Shown one piece after another: positions 10,461-18,617 of a stretch of DNA of 64,000 nt (position 1 is its first letter; the number at the start of each line of letters is the position of its first letter). Position numbers and translations under genes: made by a program. The notes under the pieces were generated by a model. It was not told the origin of the DNA, searched no databases, and was given only the letters and a program-made list of their open reading frames with translations. The stretch spans positions 310,001 through 374,000 of the forward strand of contig NZ_PJNE01000001.1 in the NCBI RefSeq assembly GCF_002846495.1, given 5' to 3'. The stretch is from Phycicoccus duodecadis (GTDB lineage Bacteria; Actinomycetota; Actinomycetes; Actinomycetales; Dermatophilaceae).

Positions 10461-11135
10461 ATGCAGCCCGACGACAGCGCCACGATCCGCGTGTTCCTGG
10501 TCGACGACCACGAGATCGTCCGGCGGGGACTGCGCGAGCTGCTCGAGACCGTGCCGGAGCTCGAGGTGGTCGGGGAGGCCGGTACCGCGGCGGAGGCCCT
10601 GGCCCGCATCCCCGCGACCCGCCCGGACGTCGCGATCTTCGACGCCCGCCTGCCCGACGGGTCGGGGATCGACGTGTGCCGCGAGATCCGGTCACGGTTT
10701 CCGTCCACGAAGGCCCTCATCCTCACGTCCTTCGACGACGAGCGCGCCCTCTCGAGCGCAGTCCTCGCAGGGGCGGCCGGCTACCTGCTCAAGGACATCA
10801 AGGGCAACGGCCTCATCGAGGCGATCCGGGCCGTCGCGGCGGGTCGGCAGCTGCTCAGCCCGGCCGACGTCGAGCGCGCGCGCCGCAGCTGGGCTCGCGA
10901 GACCCGCACCGACCCGCGCCTGGAACGCCTCTCGCCGCAGGAGCGTCGCGTCCTGGACCACATCGCCCGGGGCATGACCAACCGCGAGATCGGCCTGGCC
11001 CTGTCGCTGGCCGAGAAGACGGTCAAGAACTACGTCACGGCGGTGCTGGGCAAGCTCGGGATGGAGAGCCGCACCCAGGCGGCGGTGTTCGCCGCCACCC
11101 ATCCGCCGGCCCAGGAGGGTCCCACGTCCCGCTGA
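10461..11135 (+). CDS. DevR/DosR-like NarL/LuxR-family response regulator
   Basis: A 224-aa response regulator. The receiver domain (about 9-125) has the acidic pair Asp15-Asp16, the phosphorylation site Asp61 (AIFDARLPDG) and Lys101. The LuxR-type HTH spans about 157-210. Its recognition helix EKTVKNYV and the following LGKLGMESRTQAAVFA are nearly the same as in M. tuberculosis DevR, whose base-contacting Lys and Asn lie in this helix. It is therefore expected to bind DevR-type boxes such as the one at 6448-6461. GAGGAAG precedes the ATG. It is encoded directly after the DevS-like kinase. Confidence 0.9.
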   Translation: MQPDDSATIRVFLVDDHEIVRRGLRELLETVPELEVVGEAGTAAEALARIPATRPDVAIFDARLPDGSGIDVCREIRSRFPSTKALILTSFDDERALSSAVLAGAAGYLLKDIKGNGLIEAIRAVAAGRQLLSPADVERARRSWARETRTDPRLERLSPQERRVLDHIARGMTNREIGLALSLAEKTVKNYVTAVLGKLGMESRTQAAVFAATHPPAQEGPTSR

Positions 11136-11174
11136 GGCCCCGGTTCGCTCGGTGCGTCCCTCCGCGTCCCTCCC

Positions 11175-11792
11175 TCAGCCGGCCACCGGCGTGCGGCCCT
11201 CGAGGCCGCCGGTGAACACCCGCCGGACGCCGGGCCGGTCACGCAGCCAGCCGGCGAGCGCGGTCAGGGGCTCGCGCAGCAGCAGCCAGCCGACACCCGA
11301 CACCGCCGCGCCGAGGACGAGGCCCGCGACGACGTCCTGCGGGTAGTGCGCCCCGACGTAGACGCGGGCGAAGGCGAGCACCAGCGCGGCCCCGACCGCC
11401 CAGCGGCCGATCCGCGGCGCCGCGAGCAGGAGGCCGACCGCCATCGCGCCGGCCATGGTGGCGTGGTCCGAGGGGAACGACACGTCGCTGGTGCGCGGCA
11501 CGAGGAGCAGGGCGCCGGGGTGGGTCAGGTACGGCCGCGGCTCACCCGCCAGCGCCCCCAGCGGCTGGTTCACCGCGACCGCGACGACGGTGCCGAGCGC
11601 CGCCCATCCCGCGGCCGCCAGGGCCCGGTCCGAGCCCCGCCGGGCGGCGACCAGCGCCCACAGGGCCAGGGCCGCGAACACGACGACGCCGTACACGGCG
11701 ACGGCGACGCCCGCGCCGTGCAGCCACGGGGTGGCACGGGCGAGCTCCTGGACGGCGCGGTAGGCGCTCTCGTCGGGGGCGGGGGTGGGCAT
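11175..11792 (-). CDS. PAP2-family phosphatase
   Basis: A 205-aa integral membrane protein with about five hydrophobic helices and the three-part PAP2 signature: a degenerate first motif around GEPRPYL, SFPSDHATMAGAMAVG with the catalytic His, and ARVYVGAHYPQDVVAG with the nucleophilic His and Asp. Members dephosphorylate undecaprenyl diphosphate or phosphatidate at the membrane. Which of these is the substrate cannot be decided. The ATG at 11792 is preferred over longer forms because upstream residues look non-coding. It converges with the response regulator gene. Confidence 0.85.
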   Translation of the reverse strand: MPTPAPDESAYRAVQELARATPWLHGAGVAVAVYGVVVFAALALWALVAARRGSDRALAAAGWAALGTVVAVAVNQPLGALAGEPRPYLTHPGALLLVPRTSDVSFPSDHATMAGAMAVGLLLAAPRIGRWAVGAALVLAFARVYVGAHYPQDVVAGLVLGAAVSGVGWLLLREPLTALAGWLRDRPGVRRVFTGGLEGRTPVAG

Positions 11793-11885
11793 GGTGGGGC
11801 GGCTCCGTCCGTGGGGGGTGACGCACCACTCTGTGACACGGACCTGTGCCGGACCTGTGCGCACGGCCGAGGCGCGGCATGCGAA

Positions 11886-11918
11886 CGGCCCCCTGCCGCA
11901 GGTGCGGGCCGGGGGCCG
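11886..11918 (-). terminator. Likely terminator of the tRNA operon
   Basis: CGGCCCCC at 11886-11893 pairs with GGGGGCCG at 11911-11918, 12 nt beyond the 3' end of tRNA-Val. The distal flank reads TTCGC on the transcribed strand. It is the first strong hairpin after the three minus-strand tRNA genes. Confidence 0.5.
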
Positions 11919-11930
11919 AGTCGTGCTGGT

Positions 11931-12001
11931 GGGCGATACTGGGATCGAACCAGTGACCTCTTCCGTGTCAGGGAAGCGCGCTACCGCTGCGCCAATCGCC
12001 C
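11931..12001 (-). tRNA. tRNA-Val (GAC)
   Basis: A 71-nt cloverleaf on the minus strand. Acceptor arms GGGCGAT/ATCGCCC pair. The anticodon stem CTTCC/GGAAG encloses CTGACAC, giving anticodon GAC. The T arm is ACTGG-TTCGATC-CCAGT. CCA is not encoded. It is the last of three co-directional tRNA genes. Confidence 0.95.
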
Positions 12002-12019
12002 GTGAGGGGTACTACTCGA

Positions 12020-12089
12020 GGTGGAGACGGGATTTGAACCCGTGTACGCGGCTTTGCAGGCCGCTGCCTCGCCTCTCGGCCACTCCACC
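12020..12089 (-). tRNA. tRNA-Cys (GCA)
   Basis: A 70-nt cloverleaf on the minus strand. Acceptor GGTGGAG pairs with CTCCACC. The anticodon loop between GCGGC and GCCGC reads CTGCAAA, giving anticodon GCA. The T loop is TTCAAAT. It is the middle gene of the Gly-Cys-Val operon, 18 nt from tRNA-Val. Confidence 0.95.
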
Positions 12090-12113
12090 GTTGGGGGGCG
12101 GCTAACCCTCCGA

Positions 12114-12185
12114 GCGGATGACCGGGTTCGAACCGGCGACCTCAACCTTGGCAAGGTTGCGCTCTACCAACTGAGCTACATCCGC
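12114..12185 (-). tRNA. tRNA-Gly (GCC)
   Basis: A 72-nt cloverleaf on the minus strand. Acceptor GCGGATG pairs with CATCCGC. The anticodon stem CAACC/GGTTG encloses TTGCCAA, giving anticodon GCC. The T loop is TTCGAAC. It is the first gene of the tRNA operon. Gly-Cys-Val clusters are common in actinobacteria. Confidence 0.95.
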
Positions 12186-12237
12186 GCGCGTGGAGCGGGG
12201 ATTTCCCATCCGAGAACCCCGCTTCGCGTGCTCCGAG

Positions 12238-12267
12238 ACAGTATCCGATCCGCGCGGGGAACTCCAA
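12238..12267 (-). promoter_or_regulatory. Likely promoter of the tRNA operon
   Basis: On the minus strand TTGGAG (12262-12267) and TACTGT (12238-12243) are separated by 18 nt, about 50 nt before tRNA-Gly. They fit -35/-10 boxes of a housekeeping promoter. Confidence 0.4.
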
Positions 12268-12295
12268 ACCGGCACACCCTCGCCGGGGCCACCGC

Positions 12296-13435
12296 TCAGC
12301 GGTCGGACTCGCCGCTCCCGACGGCCTCGCGCTCCGGGCCCGGCCGGCGGGTCGCTCCGGCGTTCGCCAAGGGGGTCAGCGGGCGGCTGGCGGCATCGCG
12401 CAGGGAGCGCAGGTCGAGCTCGTCGCGCAGGGTCTCGGACTGGGCGTAGCCCTCGAACGGGTCCTGCCAGCCGGGTTCCGGCACCACGCCGGCGCGCCGC
12501 TCGCGTACGTCACGGGCCCAGGCGGCGAAGCGGGTGTGCAGCGCCCGGCGCTCCTCGTGCGGCCACATCTCGCGCACGGCGGCGTTGAGAGCGGCCCCGA
12601 TGAGCACGGCGATGGCCAGGGCGTACAGCCAGATCATCAGCACGATGGGCGCCGACAGCGGGCCGTAGATCGACGTCCCGCCGAGCGAGGCCGCGATGCT
12701 GCCACGGACGAAGAACGAGGCCAGCGCCCAGATGACCAGGGTCAGGACCGCGCCCGGGACGTCGCGGGTCCAGGGCGAGCGGCGTGGCGTCGACACGTGG
12801 TAGAGGCTGGTGAGGCCGCCGACGCTCAGCAGGGTGACCAGCGGCCAGTACAGCGCGACCAGCCACTCCCACGGACCGGGGAGGAAGCCGCGGATGAGGG
12901 TGGGCCCGAGCAGCACCAGGGGGATGGTGACGATCCCGAGCAGCAGCGCCAGCACGTAGAGCGAGAACGACAGGGCACGGGTCTGCACGATGCCGCGCAC
13001 CCCCGACTGGCCGTACATGATCGAGATGGTGTCGACCACGACGTTCAGCGCCCGCGAGCCCGACCACAGCGAGAGCAGGAAGCCGATCGAGAGCAGGTCG
13101 GCGCGCCCGCCCCGGAAGACGTCGTCGACGGTGGGGCCGAGGACGGTCTCGATGACCTGCGAGGTCAGGAACCGCGAGGCGTACTCGAGGATGGCGTCGC
13201 GCACGTCGACGACGTTCTCGCGCCCGACCATGTTGCCGAGATAGCCGAGGCCGCCGAACAGCCCCAGGACCAGCGGGGGCAGCGAGAGCAGCGCGAAGAA
13301 CCCCGCCTCGGACGCGAGCCCGGTGACGCGGTAGCGCAGGCAGATCCGGGTGGTCACGACGGTCAGGCGGGCGACGGTGATCGCCCCCGGAACCTTCGCG
13401 ACGACCCGGCGCACCCGCCGTTTCGCGTCCGTCAT
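12296..13435 (-). CDS. YihY/BrkB-family membrane protein
   Basis: A 379-aa inner-membrane protein with six predicted transmembrane helices spread over residues 35-285, a polar N-terminus rich in Arg/Lys and a cytosolic tail of about 90 residues. Family hallmarks include GFFALLSLPPLVLGLFG in the first helices and SIMYGQSGVRG in the middle. The family was once called RNase BN by mistake, and its function is unknown. I chose the ATG at 13435 because TACCGT lies 7 nt upstream, fitting a leaderless start. It diverges from the acyl-CoA dehydrogenase gene. Confidence 0.85.
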   Translation of the reverse strand: MTDAKRRVRRVVAKVPGAITVARLTVVTTRICLRYRVTGLASEAGFFALLSLPPLVLGLFGGLGYLGNMVGRENVVDVRDAILEYASRFLTSQVIETVLGPTVDDVFRGGRADLLSIGFLLSLWSGSRALNVVVDTISIMYGQSGVRGIVQTRALSFSLYVLALLLGIVTIPLVLLGPTLIRGFLPGPWEWLVALYWPLVTLLSVGGLTSLYHVSTPRRSPWTRDVPGAVLTLVIWALASFFVRGSIAASLGGTSIYGPLSAPIVLMIWLYALAIAVLIGAALNAAVREMWPHEERRALHTRFAAWARDVRERRAGVVPEPGWQDPFEGYAQSETLRDELDLRSLRDAASRPLTPLANAGATRRPGPEREAVGSGESDR

Positions 13436-13442
13436 GCGCCCC

Positions 13443-13461
13443 ACGGTATCCGCCGTAGCCT
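13443..13461. promoter_or_regulatory. Back-to-back -10 boxes of two leaderless genes
   Basis: TACCGT on the minus strand (13443-13448) lies 7 nt before the YihY ATG. TAGCCT on the plus strand (13456-13461) lies 6 nt before the acyl-CoA dehydrogenase ATG. The start codons are only 32 bp apart, so the two -35 regions must overlap the opposite gene. Confidence 0.45.
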
Positions 13462-13467
13462 GGGCCG

Positions 13468-15120
13468 ATGCGCACCCACGACGTGACGAACCAGGTTCCG
13501 CCGCTGGGTGAGCGCGACCTCCTCGCGTCCGACCCGGGCCTGGTCGCGGCCGTCGAGCGCTGGGTCACGCCGCAGGACGCCACCGAGGCCGCCGCCCTGG
13601 CCGGCCTCGGCACCCGGGCCGGGCGCGCCGAGAGCCGGCAGTGGGCCGACCAGGTCGACGGCGCGCCCCCCGTGCTCCGCACCCACGCCCCCACCGGCGA
13701 GCGGCTCGACGAGGTCGAGTACCACCCCGCCTACCACCGGCTGATGGAGGTGGCCGTGGGCGCCGGTCTCACCGCCGAGCCCTGGACCCGCCCAGCGGGC
13801 ACCGGGGCCCACGCGCGCCGGGCCGCCGGCTTCGTGCTGTGGTCGCAGGTGGAGGCGGGGCACCTGTGCCCGGTGTCGATGACCTACGCGGCCGCTCCGG
13901 CGCTGGCCGCCGAGCCCGAGGTGGCGGCCCGCTGGGTGCCCGGGCTGGCGTCGCGCACCTACGAGCCCGGCCTGCGGCCGGCCGCCCGCAAGGCCGGCCT
14001 GACGCTCGGGATGGGGATGACCGAGAAGCAGGGCGGCTCCGACGTGCGCGCCAACACCACCCGGGCCGTGCGGGTGCCCGGCGGCCCGCTCGCCGGTGAC
14101 ACCCACCGGCTGACCGGCCACAAGTGGTTCTGCTCGGCGCCGATGAGCGACGGCTTCCTCGTCCTGGCCCGGGCGGAGGGCGGCCTCACCTGCTTCCTGC
14201 TCCCCCGGGTCCTCGACGACGGCGCGCGCAACGACATCCGGCTGCAGCGGCTCAAGGACAAGCTCGGCAACCGCGCGAACGCCTCGTCCGAGATCGAGCT
14301 CGACGGCGCCTGGGCCGTGCGCGTGGGCGACGAGGGGCGCGGCGTGCGCACCATCCTCGACATGGTCACCGCCACCCGGCTCGACTGCGTCCTGGGCTCG
14401 GCGGCCACGATGCGCGCGGCCCTCGTGCGGGCCGTGCACCACGCGCGGCACCGGCACGCCTTCGGGGCGCTCCTGGTCGACCAGCCGCTGATGCGCAACG
14501 TCCTCACCGACCTGGCGCTGGAGTCCGAGGCGGCCACGCTGCTCGGGATGCGGCTCGCCCACGCCGTCGACGCGGGCGAGCGCGACCTCGTGCGGCTCGG
14601 GGTGGCGGTCGGCAAGTTCTGGGTCTGCAAGCGCACGGCACCGATGGTGGCCGAGGCGCTGGAGTGCCTGGGCGGCAACGGCTACGTCGAGGAGAACGGG
14701 CTGGCGCGGCTCTACCGCGAGGCGCCGCTGAACTCGGTGTGGGAGGGCTCGGGCAACGTCGCCGCCCTCGACGTCCTGCGCGCCGTCGCCCGGGAGCCCG
14801 CCTCCCTCGATGCCCTGCTGGCCGAGCTCGAGCCGGCGCGTGGGCACTCCGCCGCCTTCGACGCGGCCGTCGAGGCGTGCGCCGCGGTGGGGGTGGCCGC
14901 CCGCTCCGACGATGCCCCGTGGGCAGCGCGCCGGATGGTCGAGCAGCTCGCGGTCACGTTCCAGGCGGCACTGCTGGTGCGCCACTCCCCCGGCCCGGTG
15001 GCCGACGCCTTCGTGGCCTCCCGGCTCGGCGGCGACCACGGCGTCACCTTCGGCACGCTCGGGGGCTCCCTGGCCCCCGCAGCGGCGGTGCCGGTGCTCG
15101 CGCAGGTCGTGCCCGCCTGA
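13468..15120 (+). CDS. Acyl-CoA dehydrogenase family protein, AidB-like
   Basis: A 550-aa flavoprotein of the acyl-CoA dehydrogenase superfamily. Its length and the GMGMTEKQGGSDVRANTT segment (about 183-200) are typical of the AidB/isovaleryl-like branch. The C-terminal half has ECLGGNGYVEENGLARLYRE, which contains the usual FAD/active-site loop. E. coli AidB is part of the adaptive response to DNA alkylation, but it is unclear whether actinobacterial members share that role or act on branched acyl-CoA. No ada/alkA genes are nearby. The apparent leaderless ATG shares a short divergent promoter with the YihY gene. Confidence 0.85.
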   Translation: MRTHDVTNQVPPLGERDLLASDPGLVAAVERWVTPQDATEAAALAGLGTRAGRAESRQWADQVDGAPPVLRTHAPTGERLDEVEYHPAYHRLMEVAVGAGLTAEPWTRPAGTGAHARRAAGFVLWSQVEAGHLCPVSMTYAAAPALAAEPEVAARWVPGLASRTYEPGLRPAARKAGLTLGMGMTEKQGGSDVRANTTRAVRVPGGPLAGDTHRLTGHKWFCSAPMSDGFLVLARAEGGLTCFLLPRVLDDGARNDIRLQRLKDKLGNRANASSEIELDGAWAVRVGDEGRGVRTILDMVTATRLDCVLGSAATMRAALVRAVHHARHRHAFGALLVDQPLMRNVLTDLALESEAATLLGMRLAHAVDAGERDLVRLGVAVGKFWVCKRTAPMVAEALECLGGNGYVEENGLARLYREAPLNSVWEGSGNVAALDVLRAVAREPASLDALLAELEPARGHSAAFDAAVEACAAVGVAARSDDAPWAARRMVEQLAVTFQAALLVRHSPGPVADAFVASRLGGDHGVTFGTLGGSLAPAAAVPVLAQVVPA

Positions 15121-15155
15121 GCCCGGTCGTCCCGGCGGGTCAGGGGGTCATGGGG

Positions 15156-16178
15156 TCACGGGGTCAGGGCGAGGCGCTCGCGCTCGGCCTCCACGTCGAA
15201 GTCGGCCGCGGGCCACTGCGGGTCCATCCGCTCGAGGGCCTCGAGCAGCAGGTTGGTGACGGCCAGCCGGGCGTACCACTTGCGGTCCGCGGGCACGACG
15301 TGCCACGGCGCGGCGTCGGTCGAGCACCGCTCCAGCGCCACCTGGTAGGCCTCCATGTAGTCGGCCCAGTGGCTGCGCTCGTCGACGTCGCTGGGGTTGT
15401 ACTTCCAGTACTTGTCGCCGCGCTCGAGCCGCTCGGTGAGGCGCGACTTCTGCTCGTCGCTCGACACGTGCAGCATCACCTTCACCACCGTGGTGCCGGC
15501 GTCGACGACGCCCTGCTCGAAGCGGTTGATCTGGCTGTAGCGCCGCCCCCACGTCGCGGGCGGCACGAGGTCGTGGACCCGCACGATGAGCACGTCCTCG
15601 TAGTGCGAGCGGTCGAACACGCCGATCTGCCCCGCCGCCGGCAGCGCGTTGCGGATGCGCCACAGGAACGGGTGCCGGCGCTCCTCGGGGCTGGGGGCCT
15701 TGAACGAGGTGATGTGCACCCCCTGGGGGTCGACGGCTCCGACGACGTGGCGCATGATGCCGCCCTTGCCGGAGGTGTCCATGCCCTGGATGACGAGCAG
15801 GACCGAGCGGCGCCCGCCGCCCTTGGACTCGGCGAACAGCCGCTCCTGGAGGTCGCCGAGCCGCTGCTGGAGCTCGCCCATCACCTCGGCGGCCTCGGCC
15901 TTCTTGCCGTCGAAGCCGGGCGTCGACGCGGTGTCGATCTCGGCCAGGCTGAACCCGGGGTGGACGCGCAGCAGCCCCGACCACGAGGCCACCTCGACGG
16001 CGTCGTCGTGTCGGGCCTTGCGGGCCTCGGCCTTGGCGGCGCGGGCCTTGTCGGCGGCCTTGCCCCGGAGGGGCGCCGCCTTCACGGTGCCCTTGCCCCG
16101 GGCGGTGGGCGCGTCCTTGCCCCCGCCCTTGCCCTTGGTGTCGCCGGACTTCGTCGTCTTCTTCGCACCCTTGCCCAT
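15156..16178 (-). CDS. Polyphosphate kinase 2 family protein (PPK2)
   Basis: A 340-aa enzyme. After a Lys/Ala/Gly-rich N-terminal tail (about 55 residues) comes the PPK2 catalytic core with Walker A GMDTSGKGGIMR (about 131-142), Walker B-like FDRSHYEDVLIVR, the lid region and the SDEQKSRLTERL helix. PPK2 enzymes transfer phosphate between polyphosphate and nucleotides. The class and nucleotide preference cannot be fixed by eye, but single-domain length fits class I or III. The basic tail may bind polyphosphate or nucleic acid. It converges with the AidB-like gene, and short GGGGTCA repeats lie in the gap (15138-15168). Confidence 0.88.
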   Translation of the reverse strand: MGKGAKKTTKSGDTKGKGGGKDAPTARGKGTVKAAPLRGKAADKARAAKAEARKARHDDAVEVASWSGLLRVHPGFSLAEIDTASTPGFDGKKAEAAEVMGELQQRLGDLQERLFAESKGGGRRSVLLVIQGMDTSGKGGIMRHVVGAVDPQGVHITSFKAPSPEERRHPFLWRIRNALPAAGQIGVFDRSHYEDVLIVRVHDLVPPATWGRRYSQINRFEQGVVDAGTTVVKVMLHVSSDEQKSRLTERLERGDKYWKYNPSDVDERSHWADYMEAYQVALERCSTDAAPWHVVPADRKWYARLAVTNLLLEALERMDPQWPAADFDVEAERERLALTP

Positions 16179-16217
16179 GTCGGCATCCTGTCAGAGACGC
16201 ACTGCGAGGATGCCCGG

Positions 16218-16961
16218 GTGCGCATCCTCCTCGACCCCCGCCGCCCGGCCTCCCCCGGCGCCACCGTCTCGGCCACCGAGCTGGTCGACCTCTACGCGCC
16301 CCCGCCGCGGGGGCGCTGGGTGCGCGCCAACATGGTGAGCACGGTCGACGGCTCGGCGACGGGGGCCGACGGCCGCAGCGGGTCGGTCAACACGCGCGCC
16401 GACCACCGGGTCTTCGGGATCCTGCGCGACCACGCCGACGCCGTCCTGGCCGGGGCGGGCACCATGCGCAACGAGGGCTACCGCCGGGTGGCACCCACGC
16501 GGCGCTCCCCGGTGCCGGCCACGCTGGTGGCCGTCACCCGGAGTGGGCGGGTGCCCGAGGGGCTGCGCACCCCTGCGGAGGGGCGCGGGCCCGGGGTGCT
16601 CGTCACGTGCGCCGCCGCCGGCGAGCAGGCGCTCGCGCGGGCGCGGTCGGTGCTGGGCGAGGAGTCGGTGCTGGTCTGCGGTGACGACGAGGTCGACCTG
16701 GCGGCGGCGGTCGACCGGCTCGCCGAGCGCGGGCTGCGGCACGTGCTGGTCGAAGGCGGCCCCTCCCTGCTGGGCAGCGCCCTGGCGGCCGGGGTCGTCG
16801 ACGAGATGGCCGTGACGATCGCGCCCCTCGTCGTCGGCGGCGACGGCCCGCGCATCGTCGGGGGCGCCCCGCTGGCGGCGCCCGAGGGGGTGACGGCCAC
16901 CCCACGGCTGCTCCTCACCGAGGCGGGGACGCTGCTCGGCCTCTGGCGCATCGAGCACTGA
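16218..16961 (+). CDS. Pyrimidine reductase/dihydrofolate reductase-like (RibD C-terminal domain)
   Basis: A 247-aa protein of the RibD_C/DHFR-like fold. It shows NMVSTVDGSATGADGRSG near residue 38, the NADPH-binding DAVLAGAGTMRNEGY segment and the late glycine loop LVEGGPSLLGS. The stand-alone form without a deaminase domain is common in actinobacteria, where the exact reaction is often unknown. Reduction of a pteridine or pyrimidine intermediate is possible. The GTG is chosen because GAGGA lies 8 nt upstream and the first strand starts there. It diverges from ppk2. Confidence 0.82.
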   Translation: MRILLDPRRPASPGATVSATELVDLYAPPPRGRWVRANMVSTVDGSATGADGRSGSVNTRADHRVFGILRDHADAVLAGAGTMRNEGYRRVAPTRRSPVPATLVAVTRSGRVPEGLRTPAEGRGPGVLVTCAAAGEQALARARSVLGEESVLVCGDDEVDLAAAVDRLAERGLRHVLVEGGPSLLGSALAAGVVDEMAVTIAPLVVGGDGPRIVGGAPLAAPEGVTATPRLLLTEAGTLLGLWRIEH

Positions 16962-17125
16962 GGCCAGGCTCGGGCCGAGCGCCGGGTCACCCCCCCTTAC
17001 GCCGGACGTCCAGATGCTCCCGATCCCGAGCACACGACGAGGTGCTCCTCCCAGCCCTGATCTCGGTGCACCTGAACGGGCGCTCCCGCTCCCGCACACC
17101 GGACCTGCCGCTCCCTCCCCAACCC

Positions 17126-17159
17126 GATCTCGGAGCACCTGGACGGGTGCTCCGAGATC
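17126..17159. terminator. Perfect 14-bp-arm hairpin between convergent genes
   Basis: GATCTCGGAGCACC (17126-17139) and GGTGCTCCGAGATC (17146-17159) are exact complements separated by TGGACG. A weaker relative lies at about 17060-17090. It probably terminates transcription from the RibD-like gene and the opposing hydrolase gene. It shares its GGAGCA/TGCTCC core with the neighbouring 54-bp repeats. Confidence 0.5.
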
Positions 17160-17186
17160 GTGAGCTGGGCCGACGGGACGGGCCTG

Positions 17187-17365
17187 CTCCACATCCGGGA
17201 GCAACCGAGAGCCGCGGCCGACACCCGCCTGCCGCGACCGCTCCACATCCGGGAGCAACCGAGAGCCGCGGCCGACACCCGCCTGCCGCGACCGCTCCAC
17301 ATCCGGGAGCAACCGAGAGCCGCGGCCGACACCCGCCTGCCGCGACCGCTCCACATCCGGGAGCA
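17187..17365. repeat. Three 54-bp tandem repeats plus a partial fourth
   Basis: Identical 54-bp units start at 17187, 17241 and 17295. A fourth begins at 17349 and diverges after about 17 bp. Each unit starts with CTCCACATCCGGGAGCAACC, which itself can fold (GCTCC/GGAGC). There is no spacer between units. The whole 16962-17425 gap holds no convincing gene: several frames stay open only because the unit is a multiple of three. Confidence 0.8.
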
Positions 17366-17425
17366 TCCGAGAGGCGCGCCCGCGGCCCGGATCCCGGAGC
17401 ATCCGGACGTGCGGGCGCGACCCCC

Positions 17426-18604
17426 TCAGCCGGCGGCGAAGTCGCCGACCAGGCGCTCCCAGCGCTGCGGGTCGGTGTTCCACTCCTTGCAGTGCCGGGC
17501 CACCCGCCACTCCTCGAAGGTCACGAGGTCAGGCCGCGCATGGGCGAGCGCGAGGGAGGGGCCGAACGGCACGAACTCGTCGTCGGCACTGTGGATGAGC
17601 AGCACCCGGTGCCTCAGCTCGTCGGCCCGGCGCACCCAGTCGGTGAGCGCGAGGTCGACCCCCTCGTGCACCCCCACCAGCCGGTGCCCCCACCGCTGAC
17701 GCATCATGGTGCGGGCCAGCGAGCCGACCGGCCGCGGCACGTGGTGCTGACGGGCGTGGTGGGCCAGCACGTCGCCCCAGTCGACCACCGGGCCGTCGAG
17801 CACCACCCGGCTCACCAGACCGGCCCGCTCCGATCGGTCGAGGAGCTGCAGGGCGATCGCCCCACCCATCGACCACCCTCCCAGCAGCACGTCACGGGCT
17901 CCGCGCCCGACCGCGTAGGCGATGGCGGCGTCGATGTCGCGCCACTCCGAGAGCCCCAGGGCGTAGCGGCCGTCGTCGCCGCCGGGCACGCCCTCGTCGT
18001 TGCGGTAGCTGGGCACCAGGCAGGTCCAACCCTGGGCCAGCAGGGGTGGCAGCGCGCGCACCGCCTCCTCGCGCCGGGCCCCGCGGCCGTGCACCAGCAC
18101 CGCCCAGCGCTCGCCAGGGCCACCCTCGGGCGCGACAACCCAGGCCGGCATCGCGCCCAGCTCGCCCTCGTACGTCACGTACTTCATCGGCAGCCCGAGG
18201 CTGACATCGGGCGCCGCGCCGTAGTAGTAGCCGTTCCAGCGGGCCGGCCCGGGGCCGAGCGAGCCGGCGTCGACGCCGAGCAGCTCCCGGCGCACCAGCC
18301 CGGCCGCGGCGTCGAGCTCGAGCACCTCGCCGATTCGGCAGTGGCCGTGGCCCTCGTCGGTCCAGAGCCCGTAGCGCCCGGGCACGACCGTCTCGGCGTT
18401 GGTCTCGAGCGTGACCGAGCGCCCGTCGGCGGCCCGGATGACGACGTCGTCGGGGCGGCGGCGGTCGGGGGTGAGCACCTTGCGCGCGAAGTACGCAGCC
18501 CCGGCGAGCGAGCCCGCGGCCGTGCCGACCAGGGTGGTGGCGCCGACCGAGGCACCCGCCACCGCGGCCACCCGCGCCCGGCTGCGCGCCCTCCCGTCGC
18601 TCAC
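17426..18604 (-). CDS. Alpha/beta hydrolase family protein
   Basis: A 392-aa hydrolase with a hydrophobic N-terminal segment (about residues 13-40) that may anchor it in the membrane or act as an uncleaved signal. The catalytic fold begins near residue 165 (WAVLVHGRGARREEA). The nucleophile is the Ser in GGWSMGGAIALQ, the acid is in HSADDEFVP, and the base is probably the His of VARHCKEW. The substrate is unknown. GTG at 18604 leaves a 13-bp gap after ligD; an in-frame GTG at 18625 would overlap ligD by 8 bp. Either way it is likely co-transcribed with ligD. Confidence 0.8.
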   Translation of the reverse strand: MSDGRARSRARVAAVAGASVGATTLVGTAAGSLAGAAYFARKVLTPDRRRPDDVVIRAADGRSVTLETNAETVVPGRYGLWTDEGHGHCRIGEVLELDAAAGLVRRELLGVDAGSLGPGPARWNGYYYGAAPDVSLGLPMKYVTYEGELGAMPAWVVAPEGGPGERWAVLVHGRGARREEAVRALPPLLAQGWTCLVPSYRNDEGVPGGDDGRYALGLSEWRDIDAAIAYAVGRGARDVLLGGWSMGGAIALQLLDRSERAGLVSRVVLDGPVVDWGDVLAHHARQHHVPRPVGSLARTMMRQRWGHRLVGVHEGVDLALTDWVRRADELRHRVLLIHSADDEFVPFGPSLALAHARPDLVTFEEWRVARHCKEWNTDPQRWERLVGDFAAG

Positions 18605-18617
18605 GCCGCCGCGCCCG

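Noticed and set aside
17187..17365. Repeats that could be taken for a CRISPR array
   Set aside because: The 54-bp units are directly adjacent with no spacers, and no cas genes are present.
17160..17699. Open reading frame across the 54-bp repeats
   Set aside because: It is open only because the unit is a multiple of three in GC-rich DNA. It has no Shine-Dalgarno and overlaps the opposing hydrolase gene.
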